This document shows positions 8,119 to 19,797 of a DNA stretch of 64,000 nucleotides, piece by piece; the stretch's first letter is position 1, and every line of letters starts with the position of its first letter. Made by a program: the position numbers and the translations under genes. The DNA is from Microbacterium allomyrinae (GTDB taxonomy: Bacteria; Actinomycetota; Actinomycetes; Actinomycetales; Microbacteriaceae). The DNA is taken from positions 558,001 through 622,000 of the forward strand of contig NZ_JAGTTN010000002.1 of NCBI RefSeq assembly GCF_020682705.1, read 5' to 3'. The notes under the pieces are model-generated. The model saw only the letters and a list, made by a program, of their open reading frames with translations, did not search any database and was not told where the DNA came from.

Positions 8119-8401
8119 GACCGGCGATGAAGACGAACGGGATCGCCACGGCCAGCAGCGCCACGATGTTCGGCTCGAAACGCAGGTCGTCGCCGCGGCG
8201 GATGTAGGCGCCGAGCGGAATCGCGTAGCCGCCTCCGCCTCCGCCGCCGTTGCCGGATTCGTCGGAGCCTCCTCCGAACCCGGTCCACGTCAACGCGACC
8301 GGGATGAGACGGACGCCATCGACGTCCTGCTGCTCGCCGTAGGCGCTCTTGACGCCGAAGGACGCGGACTGCTTGCCGAGTTCGAGTGCGATGTTGGGCA
8401 T
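8081..8401 (-). CDS. small Gly-rich membrane-anchored protein (GerW-like?)
   Basis: A 106-residue protein: a soluble N-terminus (LELGKQSASFGVKSAYGEQQ), a glycine-rich loop with a run of seven Gly (about 52-58), then one membrane segment (NIVALLAVAIPFVFIAGRAL) and a basic C-terminus. The layout resembles GerW/YtfJ-type proteins, in which a glycine-rich turn precedes a conserved beta segment, but the match is weak and there is no sign of sporulation here. It overlaps the downstream kinase-like gene, so they probably form an operon. Confidence 0.6.
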   Translation of the reverse strand: MPNIALELGKQSASFGVKSAYGEQQDVDGVRLIPVALTWTGFGGGSDESGNGGGGGGGYAIPLGAYIRRGDDLRFEPNIVALLAVAIPFVFIAGRALSRVIRVLKK

Positions 8402-8461
8402 GGGTCAACGCTAGCGTCCGCGCGACCGGCTGCCCAGCATGATCCGCGTTCGCGGCCTCGC

Positions 8462-9727
8462 TCAGCCCTGGTCGAGGCGGGGTGCGGGTTGATGCGACGG
8501 CAGCGTGCCACCGCCGCGCGCATTGCCGATGTGGGTCGCGCGAGTCACGGCGCCTCGCCCGAACTTCGCCACCGCACCGTCGAGCGCATCTTCGATGCGA
8601 CGCCACTCCTCGTCGTCGTCCCACAGCGCCGGCGCGGAAGTGCCGGATGGTCGCAATCGCTCGGCTCGCACCCCGATCAGCCGCACCGGAAGCCGGCGGT
8701 CGACCGCTGAGAACAGTTCGTGCGCAGCGACGCCGATCCGCTGTCCGACCGCCGTCGGCTCGGCGAGCGTCTGGGACCGTGAGATCGTCGTGAAGTCGGC
8801 GAAGCGGACCTTGATCGCGATCGTCGTCGCCTCCCACCCGCCCGCGCGCAGGCGCGCGCCGACACGATCCGCGAGCCTGCGCAGTTCGGATCGGAGGATG
8901 GCGGCATCCGAGACGTCGTCATGAAATGTCTCTTCGTGCCCGATGCTCTTCTCGACGCGATGCGTGTCGACGACGCGGGGGTCGATGCCGCGCACGAGGT
9001 GCCATACCCGGTCCCCCATGGCCGCACCCAGGGCTCGATCGAGCATGTCGCGCGGGGCGTCGAGGACGTCGGAGACGGTGCGGATGCCGCGTGCCTCGAG
9101 GGCTTCGGACGCCTTCGGGCCGACGCCCCAGAGAGCGCGCACGGATCGTGGCGCGAGGAATGCGGCGGTCTCGGCCTCGGGAACGATGAGGAGGCCGTCG
9201 GGCTTGCTGATCGTCGACGCCATTTTCGCGACGTGTTTCGTCGCCGCTCCCCCGACGCTGCAGGTCAGTCCTGTCTCGTCGGACACGCGCTCCCGCAGCA
9301 TGCGGGCGATGGTGCCGGGGCTCCCCCACAGCCGCCTCGCGCCTCGCACGTCGAGGAACGCCTCATCGATCGACAGCGGCTCGACCAGAGGCGTCACGTC
9401 GCGGAAGATCCCCATCACCTGGGCGGACAGCGCGAGATACCGGTCGAAGTGGGGCCGCACGACGATGGCGGTCGGGCACAGCCTGAGTGCCTGCCCGACG
9501 GGCATCGCCGACCGCACACCGAAACGGCGCGCCTCGTATGAGGCGCTCGAGACGACGGAGCGACTCTCCGGTGCGCCCACCACGATCGGCTTGCCACGCA
9601 GAGACGGATCGTCGAGTTGCTCGACGGACGCGTAGAACGCATCCATGTCGACATGCAGGATGCCGGCACCGGTGTCGTCGGAACCCGCCGGTGAGACGAC
9701 CCGACCGGTTCCATCGCCGCGGCCCAT
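8462..9727 (-). CDS. dinB: DNA polymerase IV (Y-family)
   Basis: A 421-residue translesion polymerase. Catalytic motifs are present: DMDAFYASVE near residue 30 and SIDEAFLDV about 100 residues later, then SSASYEARRFGVRSAMP, the KMASTISKP thumb region, helix-hairpin-helix VGPKASEALEARGI and the little-finger domain. The start is the ATG at 9727 (an in-frame upstream frame to 9772 looks non-coding). The beta-clamp motif expected at the C-terminus is not obvious; the end is GTLPSHQPAPRLDQG. No LexA box is visible upstream. Confidence 0.93.
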   Translation of the reverse strand: MGRGDGTGRVVSPAGSDDTGAGILHVDMDAFYASVEQLDDPSLRGKPIVVGAPESRSVVSSASYEARRFGVRSAMPVGQALRLCPTAIVVRPHFDRYLALSAQVMGIFRDVTPLVEPLSIDEAFLDVRGARRLWGSPGTIARMLRERVSDETGLTCSVGGAATKHVAKMASTISKPDGLLIVPEAETAAFLAPRSVRALWGVGPKASEALEARGIRTVSDVLDAPRDMLDRALGAAMGDRVWHLVRGIDPRVVDTHRVEKSIGHEETFHDDVSDAAILRSELRRLADRVGARLRAGGWEATTIAIKVRFADFTTISRSQTLAEPTAVGQRIGVAAHELFSAVDRRLPVRLIGVRAERLRPSGTSAPALWDDDEEWRRIEDALDGAVAKFGRGAVTRATHIGNARGGGTLPSHQPAPRLDQG

Positions 9728-9777
9728 GCGTCCATTCTCTTCTGTAGCACCGACACTCGAGTCGGCGAACAAGAACC

Positions 9778-9816
9778 GGTGGGCGAGAGACAGGATTCTC
9801 CGGTCTCTCGCCCACC
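9778..9816 (-). terminator. intrinsic terminator after gatB
   Basis: A perfect 14-bp stem (9778-9791 with 9803-9816) and an 11-base loop, followed on the reverse strand by the T-rich GGTTCTTGTT. It closes the gatC-gatA-gatB operon ahead of dinB. Confidence 0.8.
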
Positions 9817-9842
9817 AGCTACGCTCCCGTGAGGCGCGTCGC

Positions 9843-11357
9843 CTACTGCGCCGCGCGCTCCAGGACGAGTTCGCGCACGCGGGCGGCGTCAGCCTGGCCC
9901 TTCATCGCCTTCATGACCGCACCGATGACGGCACCGGCGGCCTGCACCTTGCCGTCGCGGATCTTCGCGAGCACGTCCGGCTGCGACGCGAGCGCATCGT
10001 CGATCGCTGCGATGAGTGCGCCGTCATCCGACACGACCGCGAGGCCGCGCGCATCGACGACCTCCTGCGGTGTGCCTTCGCCGGCGGCGACGCCCTCGAG
10101 CACCTGGCGCGCGAGCTTGTCGTTGAGCGCTCCCGAGTCCACGAGTGCCTGCAGGGCGGCGACGTCAGCCGCGGTGGCGAGATCCGATGCCTCGCGTCCC
10201 TGTGCGTTCGCGATGCGGGTGAGTTCACCAGTCCACCACTTGCGCGCGGACGCGGGCGCCGCGCCGGCCGCGACCGTCGCTTCGACCTCGGCGAGCAGAC
10301 CGCCGTTGACCACATCCTGGAACTCGAGGTCGGTGAAGCCCCAGTCCGCTTTGAGCCGTCGGCGACGGATCGCCGGGGGCTCAGGGAGCGCGGCGCGAAG
10401 CTCGTCGATAAGTTCCTGCGGAGGTGCGACGGGAAGCAGGTCGGGCTCGGGGAAGTAGCGGTAGTCGTCGGCGTCCGACTTCGGACGACCGGGCGAGGTG
10501 GTGCCGGTGTCCTCGTGCCAGTGGCGGGTCTCCTGGATGATGGTGCCTCCGGCGGCAAGGATCACCGCCTGTCGCTGGATCTCGTACCGCACGGCGCGCT
10601 CGACGGACCGCATCGAGTTCACGTTCTTCGTCTCGGTGCGCGTGCCCAGCTTCTCTTGACCGCGCGGCCGGAGCGAGACGTTCGCGTCGCAGCGGAGGTT
10701 GCCGCGTTCCATGCGGGCCTCGGAGATGCCGAGCGAGAGCACGATGTCGCGGATCGCCTGAACGTATGCCTTGGCGATCTCGGGCGCCCGGTGCTCGGCG
10801 CCGAAGATGGGGCGCGTCACGATCTCCACCAGCGGGACGCCCGCACGGTTGTAGTCGACGAGCGAGTACTCGGCACCCTGGATGCGACCGGTCGAGCCGC
10901 CGACGTGCGTCAGCTTGCCGGCATCCTCCTCCATGTGGGCCCGCTCGATCGGCACGGTGATGAGCGTGCCGTCGGTGAGCTCGATCTCGACCTCGCCGTC
11001 GAACGCGATGGGCTCGTCGTACTGCGAGATCTGGTAATTCTTGCCGAGGTCCGGGTAGAAGTAGTTCTTGCGCGCGAACCGGCTCGACGGAGCGATCGAG
11101 CACCCCAGCGCAAGACCGAGGCTGATCGAGTAGCGGACGGCCGTCTCGTTGACCACCGGCAATGAGCCCGGAAGACCCATGTCGACGGGGGCGACCAGCG
11201 TGTTCGGCCCGGCACCGTGATTCGACTCATGAGCCGGGTTACCCGCAGCCGAGAACATCTTCGTCTCGGTGTTCAACTCGACATGCACCTCGAACCCGAG
11301 CACGGGCTCGAACAGCTCGAGAGCCTTGTCGAAGTCCATCAGCTTGTCCTTCGCCAT
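9843..11357 (-). CDS. gatB: Asp-tRNA(Asn)/Glu-tRNA(Gln) amidotransferase subunit B
   Basis: A 504-residue subunit of GatCAB, which converts Glu-tRNA(Gln) and/or Asp-tRNA(Asn) to the amidated forms in the cytosol. GatB carries the kinase and tRNA-binding parts. Seen: [15 protein letters not shown] near the N-terminus, [19 protein letters not shown], the [15 protein letters not shown] block, [14 protein letters not shown], and the C-terminal YqeY-like domain (ARKWWTGEL onward). The ATG at 11357 is inside the gatA stop region, so the genes are coupled. Confidence 0.96.
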   Translation of the reverse strand: MAKDKLMDFDKALELFEPVLGFEVHVELNTETKMFSAAGNPAHESNHGAGPNTLVAPVDMGLPGSLPVVNETAVRYSISLGLALGCSIAPSSRFARKNYFYPDLGKNYQISQYDEPIAFDGEVEIELTDGTLITVPIERAHMEEDAGKLTHVGGSTGRIQGAEYSLVDYNRAGVPLVEIVTRPIFGAEHRAPEIAKAYVQAIRDIVLSLGISEARMERGNLRCDANVSLRPRGQEKLGTRTETKNVNSMRSVERAVRYEIQRQAVILAAGGTIIQETRHWHEDTGTTSPGRPKSDADDYRYFPEPDLLPVAPPQELIDELRAALPEPPAIRRRRLKADWGFTDLEFQDVVNGGLLAEVEATVAAGAAPASARKWWTGELTRIANAQGREASDLATAADVAALQALVDSGALNDKLARQVLEGVAAGEGTPQEVVDARGLAVVSDDGALIAAIDDALASQPDVLAKIRDGKVQAAGAVIGAVMKAMKGQADAARVRELVLERAAQ

Positions 11358-12877
11358 CAGCGGGATCCTCCGTTCGAGCCGAGCACCGGCGCCCTGTCGA
11401 GGAGCGGACCGCCCCAGGAGTCCACCAGCAGTGCTTCCAGCGCCGCTCCGACGCGGTAGAGGCGTGCATCCTCGTGAGCGGGGGCGAGGAACTGGATGCC
11501 GACGGGCAGTCCGTCCTCGGCCGCGAGACCCGAGGGGATCGAGATGCCCGGAACCCCGGCGAGGTTCGCCGGGATGGTCGTCACGTCGTTGAGATACATC
11601 TGCAGCGGATCGTCGATCTTCTCGCCGAGCTTGAACGCGGTCGTCGGGGCGGACGGGGTCGCGATGACGTCCACCGACGCGAAGGCCGCGTCGAAGTCGC
11701 GCTGGATGAGCGTGCGGACCTTCTGCGCCGAACCGTAGTACGCGTCGTAGTAGCCGGCCGACAGCGCGTACGTGCCGAGGATGATGCGTCGCTTCACCTC
11801 ATCGCCGAACCCCGCGTCGCGCGTGGCGGCCATGACGTCCTCCACGGTCCCCCCGGGAACGTCGACGCGGAGCCCGAAACGCACTGAGTCGAACTTGGCC
11901 AGGTTGCTGGATGCCTCGGCCGGGAGGATCAGGTAGTAGGCGGCGACGCCGTACTCGAAGTGCGGAGCGCTGATCTCGACGATCTCGGCCCCCTGCGCCT
12001 CCATCGCCGCCAGTGCCGCCCGGAACGACTCCGACACACCGGCCTGGAAGCCGCTGTCGGGAAGCTCCTTGATGACACCGATCCTCAGTCCCTTGAGCAC
12101 CTCGCCGGAGGCGCCTTCGCGCGCTGCGGCCGCGAAGGAGGGCCAGGCGTGCGCGAGCGACGTGGAGTCATTGATGTCGTGGCCGCCGATCACGTCGTGC
12201 AGCAGGCCCGAGTCGAGCACGGTGCGCGTGACGGGTCCGACCTGGTCGAGCGAGGATGCCAGCGCGATGGCGCCGTAACGGCTCACGCCGCCATAGGTCG
12301 GCTTGAGCCCGACGGTCCCGGTGACGTGGGCCGGCTGACGGATGGAGCCGCCGGTGTCGGAGCCGAGCGCAAGAGGGGCCTCGAACGAGGCGACGGCCGC
12401 CGCCGAGCCGCCGCCGGAGCCACCCGGGATGCGGTCGAGATCCCACGGATTGCGCGTCGGGCCGTATGCGGAGTGCTCCGTGGAGGAGCCCATCGCGAAC
12501 TCGTCCATGTTGGTCTTACCGAGCGGCACGAGTCCGGCGGCGCGCGCACGCGCGACCACCGTCGCGTCGTATGGCGACATGTAACCCTCGAGGATCTTGG
12601 ATCCACTGGTCGAGGGCATGTCGGTGGTCACCAGCACGTCCTTGATCGCGAGCGGGACACCCGCGAGAGCGCCCAGGCTCTCGCCCGCGGCGCGGCGGCG
12701 ATCGATGTCGGACGCGACCTCGAGGGCGTGGTCGCTCACATGGAGGAAGGCATGGATGTCGCCGTCGACCGCAGAGATTCGGTCGAGGTGCGCCTGGGTC
12801 GCCTCGACGCTGGAGACATCGCCTGCGGAGAGCTTCTCGGCGAGCGCAGCGGCGCTCAGCCTTGTCAGATCGGTCAC
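11357..12877 (-). CDS. gatA: Asp-tRNA(Asn)/Glu-tRNA(Gln) amidotransferase subunit A
   Basis: A 506-residue amidase-signature enzyme that releases ammonia from glutamine for GatB. The Ser-cisSer-Lys triad is visible: Lys in [10 protein letters not shown], the glycine/serine-rich stretch [13 protein letters not shown] and the nucleophile region [12 protein letters not shown]. The [13 protein letters not shown] substrate loop is intact, and length is standard. It is 11 bases from gatC and overlaps gatB. Confidence 0.96.
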   Translation of the reverse strand: MTDLTRLSAAALAEKLSAGDVSSVEATQAHLDRISAVDGDIHAFLHVSDHALEVASDIDRRRAAGESLGALAGVPLAIKDVLVTTDMPSTSGSKILEGYMSPYDATVVARARAAGLVPLGKTNMDEFAMGSSTEHSAYGPTRNPWDLDRIPGGSGGGSAAAVASFEAPLALGSDTGGSIRQPAHVTGTVGLKPTYGGVSRYGAIALASSLDQVGPVTRTVLDSGLLHDVIGGHDINDSTSLAHAWPSFAAAAREGASGEVLKGLRIGVIKELPDSGFQAGVSESFRAALAAMEAQGAEIVEISAPHFEYGVAAYYLILPAEASSNLAKFDSVRFGLRVDVPGGTVEDVMAATRDAGFGDEVKRRIILGTYALSAGYYDAYYGSAQKVRTLIQRDFDAAFASVDVIATPSAPTTAFKLGEKIDDPLQMYLNDVTTIPANLAGVPGISIPSGLAAEDGLPVGIQFLAPAHEDARLYRVGAALEALLVDSWGGPLLDRAPVLGSNGGSR

Positions 12878-12888
12878 GGAAGGGGCCC

Positions 12889-13188
12889 TTACTGCTCTTC
12901 GCCGAGGATCGCGGTCACGCGGAAACGTCCGTCCGCCGCATCAGGTGCATTCTGGAGCACCTGCGCGGGCGTCAACTGCTCGCCCGCGACGTCGGGGCGG
13001 AAGATGTTCTGCATCGCGATCGGGTGACTCGTCGCAGGCACCTCCGCAGTGGCGACTTCGGAGACCTTGGCGATGTTGTCGACGATCGCGTCGAGTTGGC
13101 CGGTGAGGCGCTCGACCTCCTCGTCGCTCAGCTGGATCCTGGCGAGCACACCGAGATGGCGCACGAGATCGGGGGTGATTTCTGACAC
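12889..13188 (-). CDS. gatC: Asp-tRNA(Asn)/Glu-tRNA(Gln) amidotransferase subunit C
   Basis: A 99-residue GatC that clamps GatA and GatB together. Typical features: [31 protein letters not shown] and the C-terminal [13 protein letters not shown]. Starts with GTG at 13188. TAGAAT (13195-13200) stands six bases upstream, so the gat operon is probably transcribed as a leaderless mRNA. Confidence 0.94.
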   Translation of the reverse strand: MSEITPDLVRHLGVLARIQLSDEEVERLTGQLDAIVDNIAKVSEVATAEVPATSHPIAMQNIFRPDVAGEQLTPAQVLQNAPDAADGRFRVTAILGEEQ

Positions 13189-13194
13189 TCAGAC

Positions 13195-13240
13195 ATTCTA
13201 CTGGCGCGGCGAGGAACGCCTCCGGCGCTCGGCGTAGGCT
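13195..13240. promoter_or_regulatory. back-to-back leaderless promoters for gatC and the acyl-CoA ligase
   Basis: The 58-base gap between the divergent GTG starts holds TAGAAT on the reverse strand (13195-13200, six bases before gatC) and TAGGCT on the forward strand (13235-13240, six bases before the ligase GTG at 13247). Neither start has a ribosome site. The -35 elements are not clear. Confidence 0.6.
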
Positions 13241-13246
13241 GAGCGC

Positions 13247-14950
13247 GTGACGACGATCTACGACCCGCCGCGCCCGTGGACCGCCAGCTATGCCGAGGGA
13301 GTCCCCGAGGATCTCGCGCCCGTCGAGGGATCGCTGGTCGACATCGTCGACGCGTCCGCTGCCGACTATCCGCACGCCGTCGCCCTGCAGTTCTTCGGGC
13401 GCACGACGACGTACCGCTCGATGCACGATCAGATCGAGCGCGCGGCGGCGGGGCTGCGCGCGCAGGGAGTCCGCGCGGGCGACCCCGTCGCGATCGTCCT
13501 GCCCAATTGCCCGCAGCACATCGTCGCCTTCTACGCGATCCTGCGTCTGGGCGCCGTGGTCATCGAGCACAACCCCCTCTACACGCCACGCGAGCTGCGC
13601 AAGCAGTTCGAGGATCACGGAGCGAAACACGCGATCGTCTGGTCGAAGGTCGTCAAGACGGTGCAGGAGTTTCCCGCCGACCTCGCCGTCACGACTCTCG
13701 TCTCGGTCGACATCACCAAGGCGATGCCGTTCGGCACGCGGATGGCACTGAAGCTTCCGATCGCGAAAGCCCGCGAATCGCGCGAGGCGCTGCACGAGCG
13801 TGTGACCGGCACCGTGTCGTGGGACGCCCTGGTGCGCAGCGATCCGCTGCCGGGGAGCCACCCCAGGCCCGTCACGGACGACCTCGCGCTCATCCAGTAC
13901 ACGAGCGGCACCACGGGCACGCCCAAGGGGGCCGCCCTCACGCACCGCAACCTGCTCTCGAACGCCGCGCAGGCGCGCGCATGGGTGCCGTCGATCGTCC
14001 GCGGCGACGGCTGCGTCGTGTACGCCGTGCTCCCGATGTTCCACGCATACGGGCTGACTCTCTGTCTCACCTTCGCGATGTCCATGGGTGCGCGGCTGGT
14101 GCTCTTTCCGCGCTTCGATCCCGACATGGTGCTCGCAGTCACCAAGAAGAATCCGGCGACGTTCCTCCCACTCGTGCCGCCGATCGCCGACCGCCTCCTC
14201 AAGGCGGCGAAAGAGAAGGGCGTCTCGCTCGCCGGCACCGAGGTCGCGATCTCGGGCGCCATGGCGCTCCCGCATGATCTCGTGGTGCCGTTCGAAGCGG
14301 CATCGGGAGGCTTCCTCGTGGAGGGCTACGGCCTCAGCGAGTGCTCACCGGTGCTCATGGCGAACCCCGTCGCCAGCAACCGCATGCCCGGGACCGTAGG
14401 GCTTCCGCTCCCGGGCACCGAGTGCCGCGTCGTCGATCCCGATGACCCGACCCAGGACGTGCCCGCCGGCGAGCGGGGTGAACTCGTCGTCCGCGGTCCG
14501 CAGGTATTCGGTGGGTACTACGGCAAGCCGGAAGAAACCCAGGCGGTCTTCACGAACGGATGGTTTCGCACCGGCGACATCGTGACGATCGATGACGCAG
14601 GGTTCGTCCGGATCGTCGATCGCATCAAGGAGCTCATCATCACGGGCGGCTTCAACGTCGCTCCGACCGAGGTCGAGAACGCGCTCCGTCAGCATCCGCA
14701 GGTCGAGGACGTCGCCGTCGTCGGACTGCCGAGCGTGCATTCCGGCGAAGAGGTCGTCGCCGCGATCGTGGTCGCATCGGGAGAAGAGATAGACGTGGAG
14801 GCGGTCCGCGAGTTCGCACGCGGGATCCTCACCCCCTACAAGGTGCCGCGACGTATCTTCGTCGTCGATGAGCTGCCGAAGTCGTTGATCGGGAAGGTGC
14901 TTCGGCGTCAGGTGCGCGACCGGTTGCTCACGCTGACGACAGGGTCGTGA
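13247..14950 (+). CDS. fadD: long-chain fatty-acid-CoA ligase (AMP-forming)
   Basis: A 567-residue ANL-superfamily enzyme that activates fatty acids with ATP and CoA. Motifs: P-loop YTSGTTGTPKG (218-228), MLPMFHAYGLT-type substrate helix, VEGYGLSECSPV, the hinge region RTGDIVTIDDAGFVRIVDRIKELI and the catalytic Lys in PKSLIGKVLRR near the end. Starts with GTG and a leaderless-type promoter. Chain-length preference cannot be read from the sequence; fadD is given because it is the generic symbol. Confidence 0.88.
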   Translation: MTTIYDPPRPWTASYAEGVPEDLAPVEGSLVDIVDASAADYPHAVALQFFGRTTTYRSMHDQIERAAAGLRAQGVRAGDPVAIVLPNCPQHIVAFYAILRLGAVVIEHNPLYTPRELRKQFEDHGAKHAIVWSKVVKTVQEFPADLAVTTLVSVDITKAMPFGTRMALKLPIAKARESREALHERVTGTVSWDALVRSDPLPGSHPRPVTDDLALIQYTSGTTGTPKGAALTHRNLLSNAAQARAWVPSIVRGDGCVVYAVLPMFHAYGLTLCLTFAMSMGARLVLFPRFDPDMVLAVTKKNPATFLPLVPPIADRLLKAAKEKGVSLAGTEVAISGAMALPHDLVVPFEAASGGFLVEGYGLSECSPVLMANPVASNRMPGTVGLPLPGTECRVVDPDDPTQDVPAGERGELVVRGPQVFGGYYGKPEETQAVFTNGWFRTGDIVTIDDAGFVRIVDRIKELIITGGFNVAPTEVENALRQHPQVEDVAVVGLPSVHSGEEVVAAIVVASGEEIDVEAVREFARGILTPYKVPRRIFVVDELPKSLIGKVLRRQVRDRLLTLTTGS

Positions 14951-14991
14951 CCGCGGAGGTCAGCGGACGAGTCCGTCGCGCGCCACGGTGA

Positions 14992-17364
<2,373 letters not shown>

Positions 17365-17381
17365 GGAGCGGGGTGCGACCT

Positions 17382-18479
17382 TCACGCCGAGACGGGAACG
17401 GCCGACACGGTGCGCGAGATCGTGAACTGGCCGATGACCCGCGTTCCCTCGTAGAGCACGGCGGTCTGCCCCGGCGCGACGCCGTCGAAGGGCGCCCGCG
17501 GCACAACCGTGAGAACGCCGTCCTCGAGCCGCGCGGCGGCCGGAACGGGATCGGCGTGAGCCCGGATCTGCACGTCGCACGCGAAGACCGATGCGGCGGG
17601 CTTGCGGCCTGCCCACGAGATCCGCTCTCCCGCGATCTCGGCGGTCGCGAGCGCCTCTTTGGGGCCGACCACCACCGTGTTCGACACGGGGCGCACCTCG
17701 AGAACGAAGCGTGGCTTGCCGTCGGAAGCGGGTACGCCCAGCTGAAGCCCGCGACGCTGACCCACAGTGAAGGCGTGGGCGCCTTCGTGCGTGCCGACGA
17801 CCGCGCCGGAGCGGTCGAGGATCTCGCCCTGCTCGGCCCCGACCTTCTCGGCGAGCCAGCCGCGCGTGTCACCGTCGGGGATGAAGCAGATGTCGTGGCT
17901 GTCGGGCTTGTGCGCCACGGTCAGGCCGCGTGCCTCCGCCTCGGCGCGAACGACCGCCTTGGACGGCGTCGAGCCGAGGGGAAAGTACGTGTGCGCGAGC
18001 TGATCCGCCGTCAGTACGCCCAGCACATAGGACTGGTCCTTGGCGGCATCCGATGCCCGGTGCAGCTCTCGCCCGTCGGCAGTGTCCACCAGCGTCGCGT
18101 AGTGCCCGGTGCACACGGCGTCGAAGCCCAGCTCCAGCGCGCGCTCCAGGAGAGCTGCGAACTTGATCTTCTCGTTGCACCGCATGCACGGGTTCGGAGT
18201 GCGGCCGGCGCGGTACTCGGCGATGAAGTCGTCGATCACATCGTCGCGGAAGCGCTCCGAGAAGTCCCACACGTAGAACGGGATCCCGAGGCGATCGGCG
18301 GCGCGACGCGCATCCATCGCATCTTCGATGGTGCAGCAGCCGCGGCTGCCGGTGCGCAGGGTTCCCCCGGCGCGAGAGAGCGCGAGGTGAACGCCGACGA
18401 CATCGTGTCCCGCCTCGACGGCACGTGCGGCCGCCACGGCGGAATCGACTCCACCACTCATGGCCGCAAGGATCCGCAT
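17382..18479 (-). CDS. mnmA: tRNA 2-thiouridine(34) synthase
   Basis: A 365-residue enzyme that thiolates U34 of tRNA Lys, Glu and Gln. Seen: PP-loop [12 protein letters not shown] at the start, the two catalytic cysteines in [12 protein letters not shown] and [11 protein letters not shown], the [11 protein letters not shown] segment, and the C-terminal beta-barrel. The ATG at 18479 follows TAGACT (18486-18491) by six bases, so it may also be transcribed as a leaderless message besides read-through from the cysteine desulfurase just upstream, its likely sulfur donor. Confidence 0.95.
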   Translation of the reverse strand: MRILAAMSGGVDSAVAAARAVEAGHDVVGVHLALSRAGGTLRTGSRGCCTIEDAMDARRAADRLGIPFYVWDFSERFRDDVIDDFIAEYRAGRTPNPCMRCNEKIKFAALLERALELGFDAVCTGHYATLVDTADGRELHRASDAAKDQSYVLGVLTADQLAHTYFPLGSTPSKAVVRAEAEARGLTVAHKPDSHDICFIPDGDTRGWLAEKVGAEQGEILDRSGAVVGTHEGAHAFTVGQRRGLQLGVPASDGKPRFVLEVRPVSNTVVVGPKEALATAEIAGERISWAGRKPAASVFACDVQIRAHADPVPAAARLEDGVLTVVPRAPFDGVAPGQTAVLYEGTRVIGQFTISRTVSAVPVSA

Positions 18480-18488
18480 GGGTCCAGT

Positions 18489-19673
18489 CTACGAGCGGAC
18501 GCCTGAACGCGGCCCGGATGCCGCCCGCGCGCGTTCCACCGCCTCGGGCAGGGCATCGAGGACGGCGGTGACGTCGTCGTCGTCGCTGGTGCGCCCCAGC
18601 GTGAATCGCAGCACCTCGCGGGCTTCGGCGTTCGTGCGCCCCATGGCCAGCACGACGTGCGACGGCTCGGGAACCCCCGCCTGGCACGCCGACCCCGTCG
18701 AGACGGCGATGCCCGCCCGATCGAGGAGGAAGAGGAGCGTCTCTCCGGTGGCGCCGGGGAAGAGCAGGTGCGCGTTGCCCGGGACGCGTCGCTCGGGATC
18801 CCCCAGGAGCTCGGCCCCGGGGATCGTGGTCCGGATGCCGTGGATCAGGCGTTCTCGCAACACCGTCAACCGGCGAGATTCGGCATCGAGCTCGGATGCC
18901 GCGAGTTCGGCGGCGATCGCGAAGGCTGCAGCACCCGCGACGTCCTGCGTACCCGCGCGAAGGCGCCGCTGCTGCCCCCCGCCGTGCATCAGCGCCGAGA
19001 GCCGAGCATCGCGGGCCACGACCAGAGCACCGACTCCGGCAGGCCCGCCGACCTTGTGCGCCGAGACGCTGAGGGCCGCAAGCCCGCCCCGGCCGCGCGC
19101 ACCCGCCCGCCACGTCCTGAACGACACCGGAGTATGCCCGAACGCCGCCACCGCATCGAGGTGAAGAGCGACTCCCTCGGCCGCCGCCGCGGCCGACAGC
19201 TCCGCCGCATCGTTGAGCGTGCCCACCTCGTTGTTGGCCACGAGCGCAGTGGCGAAGGCGGCGCCCGCCAGCTCCGAGGTAAAGGCGGCGGCATCGATAC
19301 GGCCGACGGCGTCGAGGTGCACAGGGCGGATCATCGCCCCCTGCCCGACGAGCCATTCGACCGCGTCGAGGGTCGCGTGGTGCTCACCGTCGGGGAGGAC
19401 GACCGCCGCGGCATCCGCGTCGCGCGCCCACCACAGCCCTTTGACCGCGAGATTCACCGCCTCCGTTCCCCCGGAGGTGAAGACGACTTCGGGCGGGTCG
19501 CACTCGAGCACGGCTGCGAGACGCTCCCGCGCCTCTTCGAGGACGCGGCGCGCGTGCTGACCGGCACCGTGGATCGACGAGGCGTTGCCGACCGGGCCGA
19601 CGGCCTCGAGCCAGGCATCACGGGCCTCGGGCCGCAGCGGCGTCGTGGCGGCGTGGTCCAGATAGACCGTCAC
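18489..19673 (-). CDS. cysteine desulfurase (IscS/NifS class)
   Basis: A 394-residue PLP enzyme that takes sulfur from cysteine for tRNA thiolation and possibly Fe-S clusters. Motifs: VYLDHAATTPLRPEA at the N-terminus, SIHGAGQHARRVLEEAR, VVFTSGGTEAVNLAV, the PLP lysine in SVSAHKVGGPAGVGAL, and the active Cys loop VSTGSACQAGVPEPSHV. The GTG at 19673 is preferred since the alignable protein starts there and an AAGGGGG ribosome site precedes it; the longer frame to 19727 is unlikely. It lies 9 bases upstream of mnmA. Confidence 0.92.
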   Translation of the reverse strand: MTVYLDHAATTPLRPEARDAWLEAVGPVGNASSIHGAGQHARRVLEEARERLAAVLECDPPEVVFTSGGTEAVNLAVKGLWWARDADAAAVVLPDGEHHATLDAVEWLVGQGAMIRPVHLDAVGRIDAAAFTSELAGAAFATALVANNEVGTLNDAAELSAAAAAEGVALHLDAVAAFGHTPVSFRTWRAGARGRGGLAALSVSAHKVGGPAGVGALVVARDARLSALMHGGGQQRRLRAGTQDVAGAAAFAIAAELAASELDAESRRLTVLRERLIHGIRTTIPGAELLGDPERRVPGNAHLLFPGATGETLLFLLDRAGIAVSTGSACQAGVPEPSHVVLAMGRTNAEAREVLRFTLGRTSDDDDVTAVLDALPEAVERARAASGPRSGVRS

Positions 19674-19744
19674 ACGACCCCCTTCACCGATTCGTCGCAG
19701 GCTCCGCGCCGGCGCCCGAGGCTGCACCCGAGTCTCGACGCGCC

Positions 19745-19759
19745 CGGGACCGGGTCCCG
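19745..19759. promoter_or_regulatory. palindrome between desulfurase and glgX genes
   Basis: CGGGACC-G-GGTCCCG, a perfect 7-bp inverted repeat about 40 bases before the glgX start and 70 bases before the desulfurase start. It could be an operator for the glycogen genes, or a GC-rich chance palindrome; no regulator gene is adjacent. Confidence 0.3.
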
Positions 19760-19797
19760 TAACGTCCGTGACTCACAGCATGGTTATCGTAGTCCGC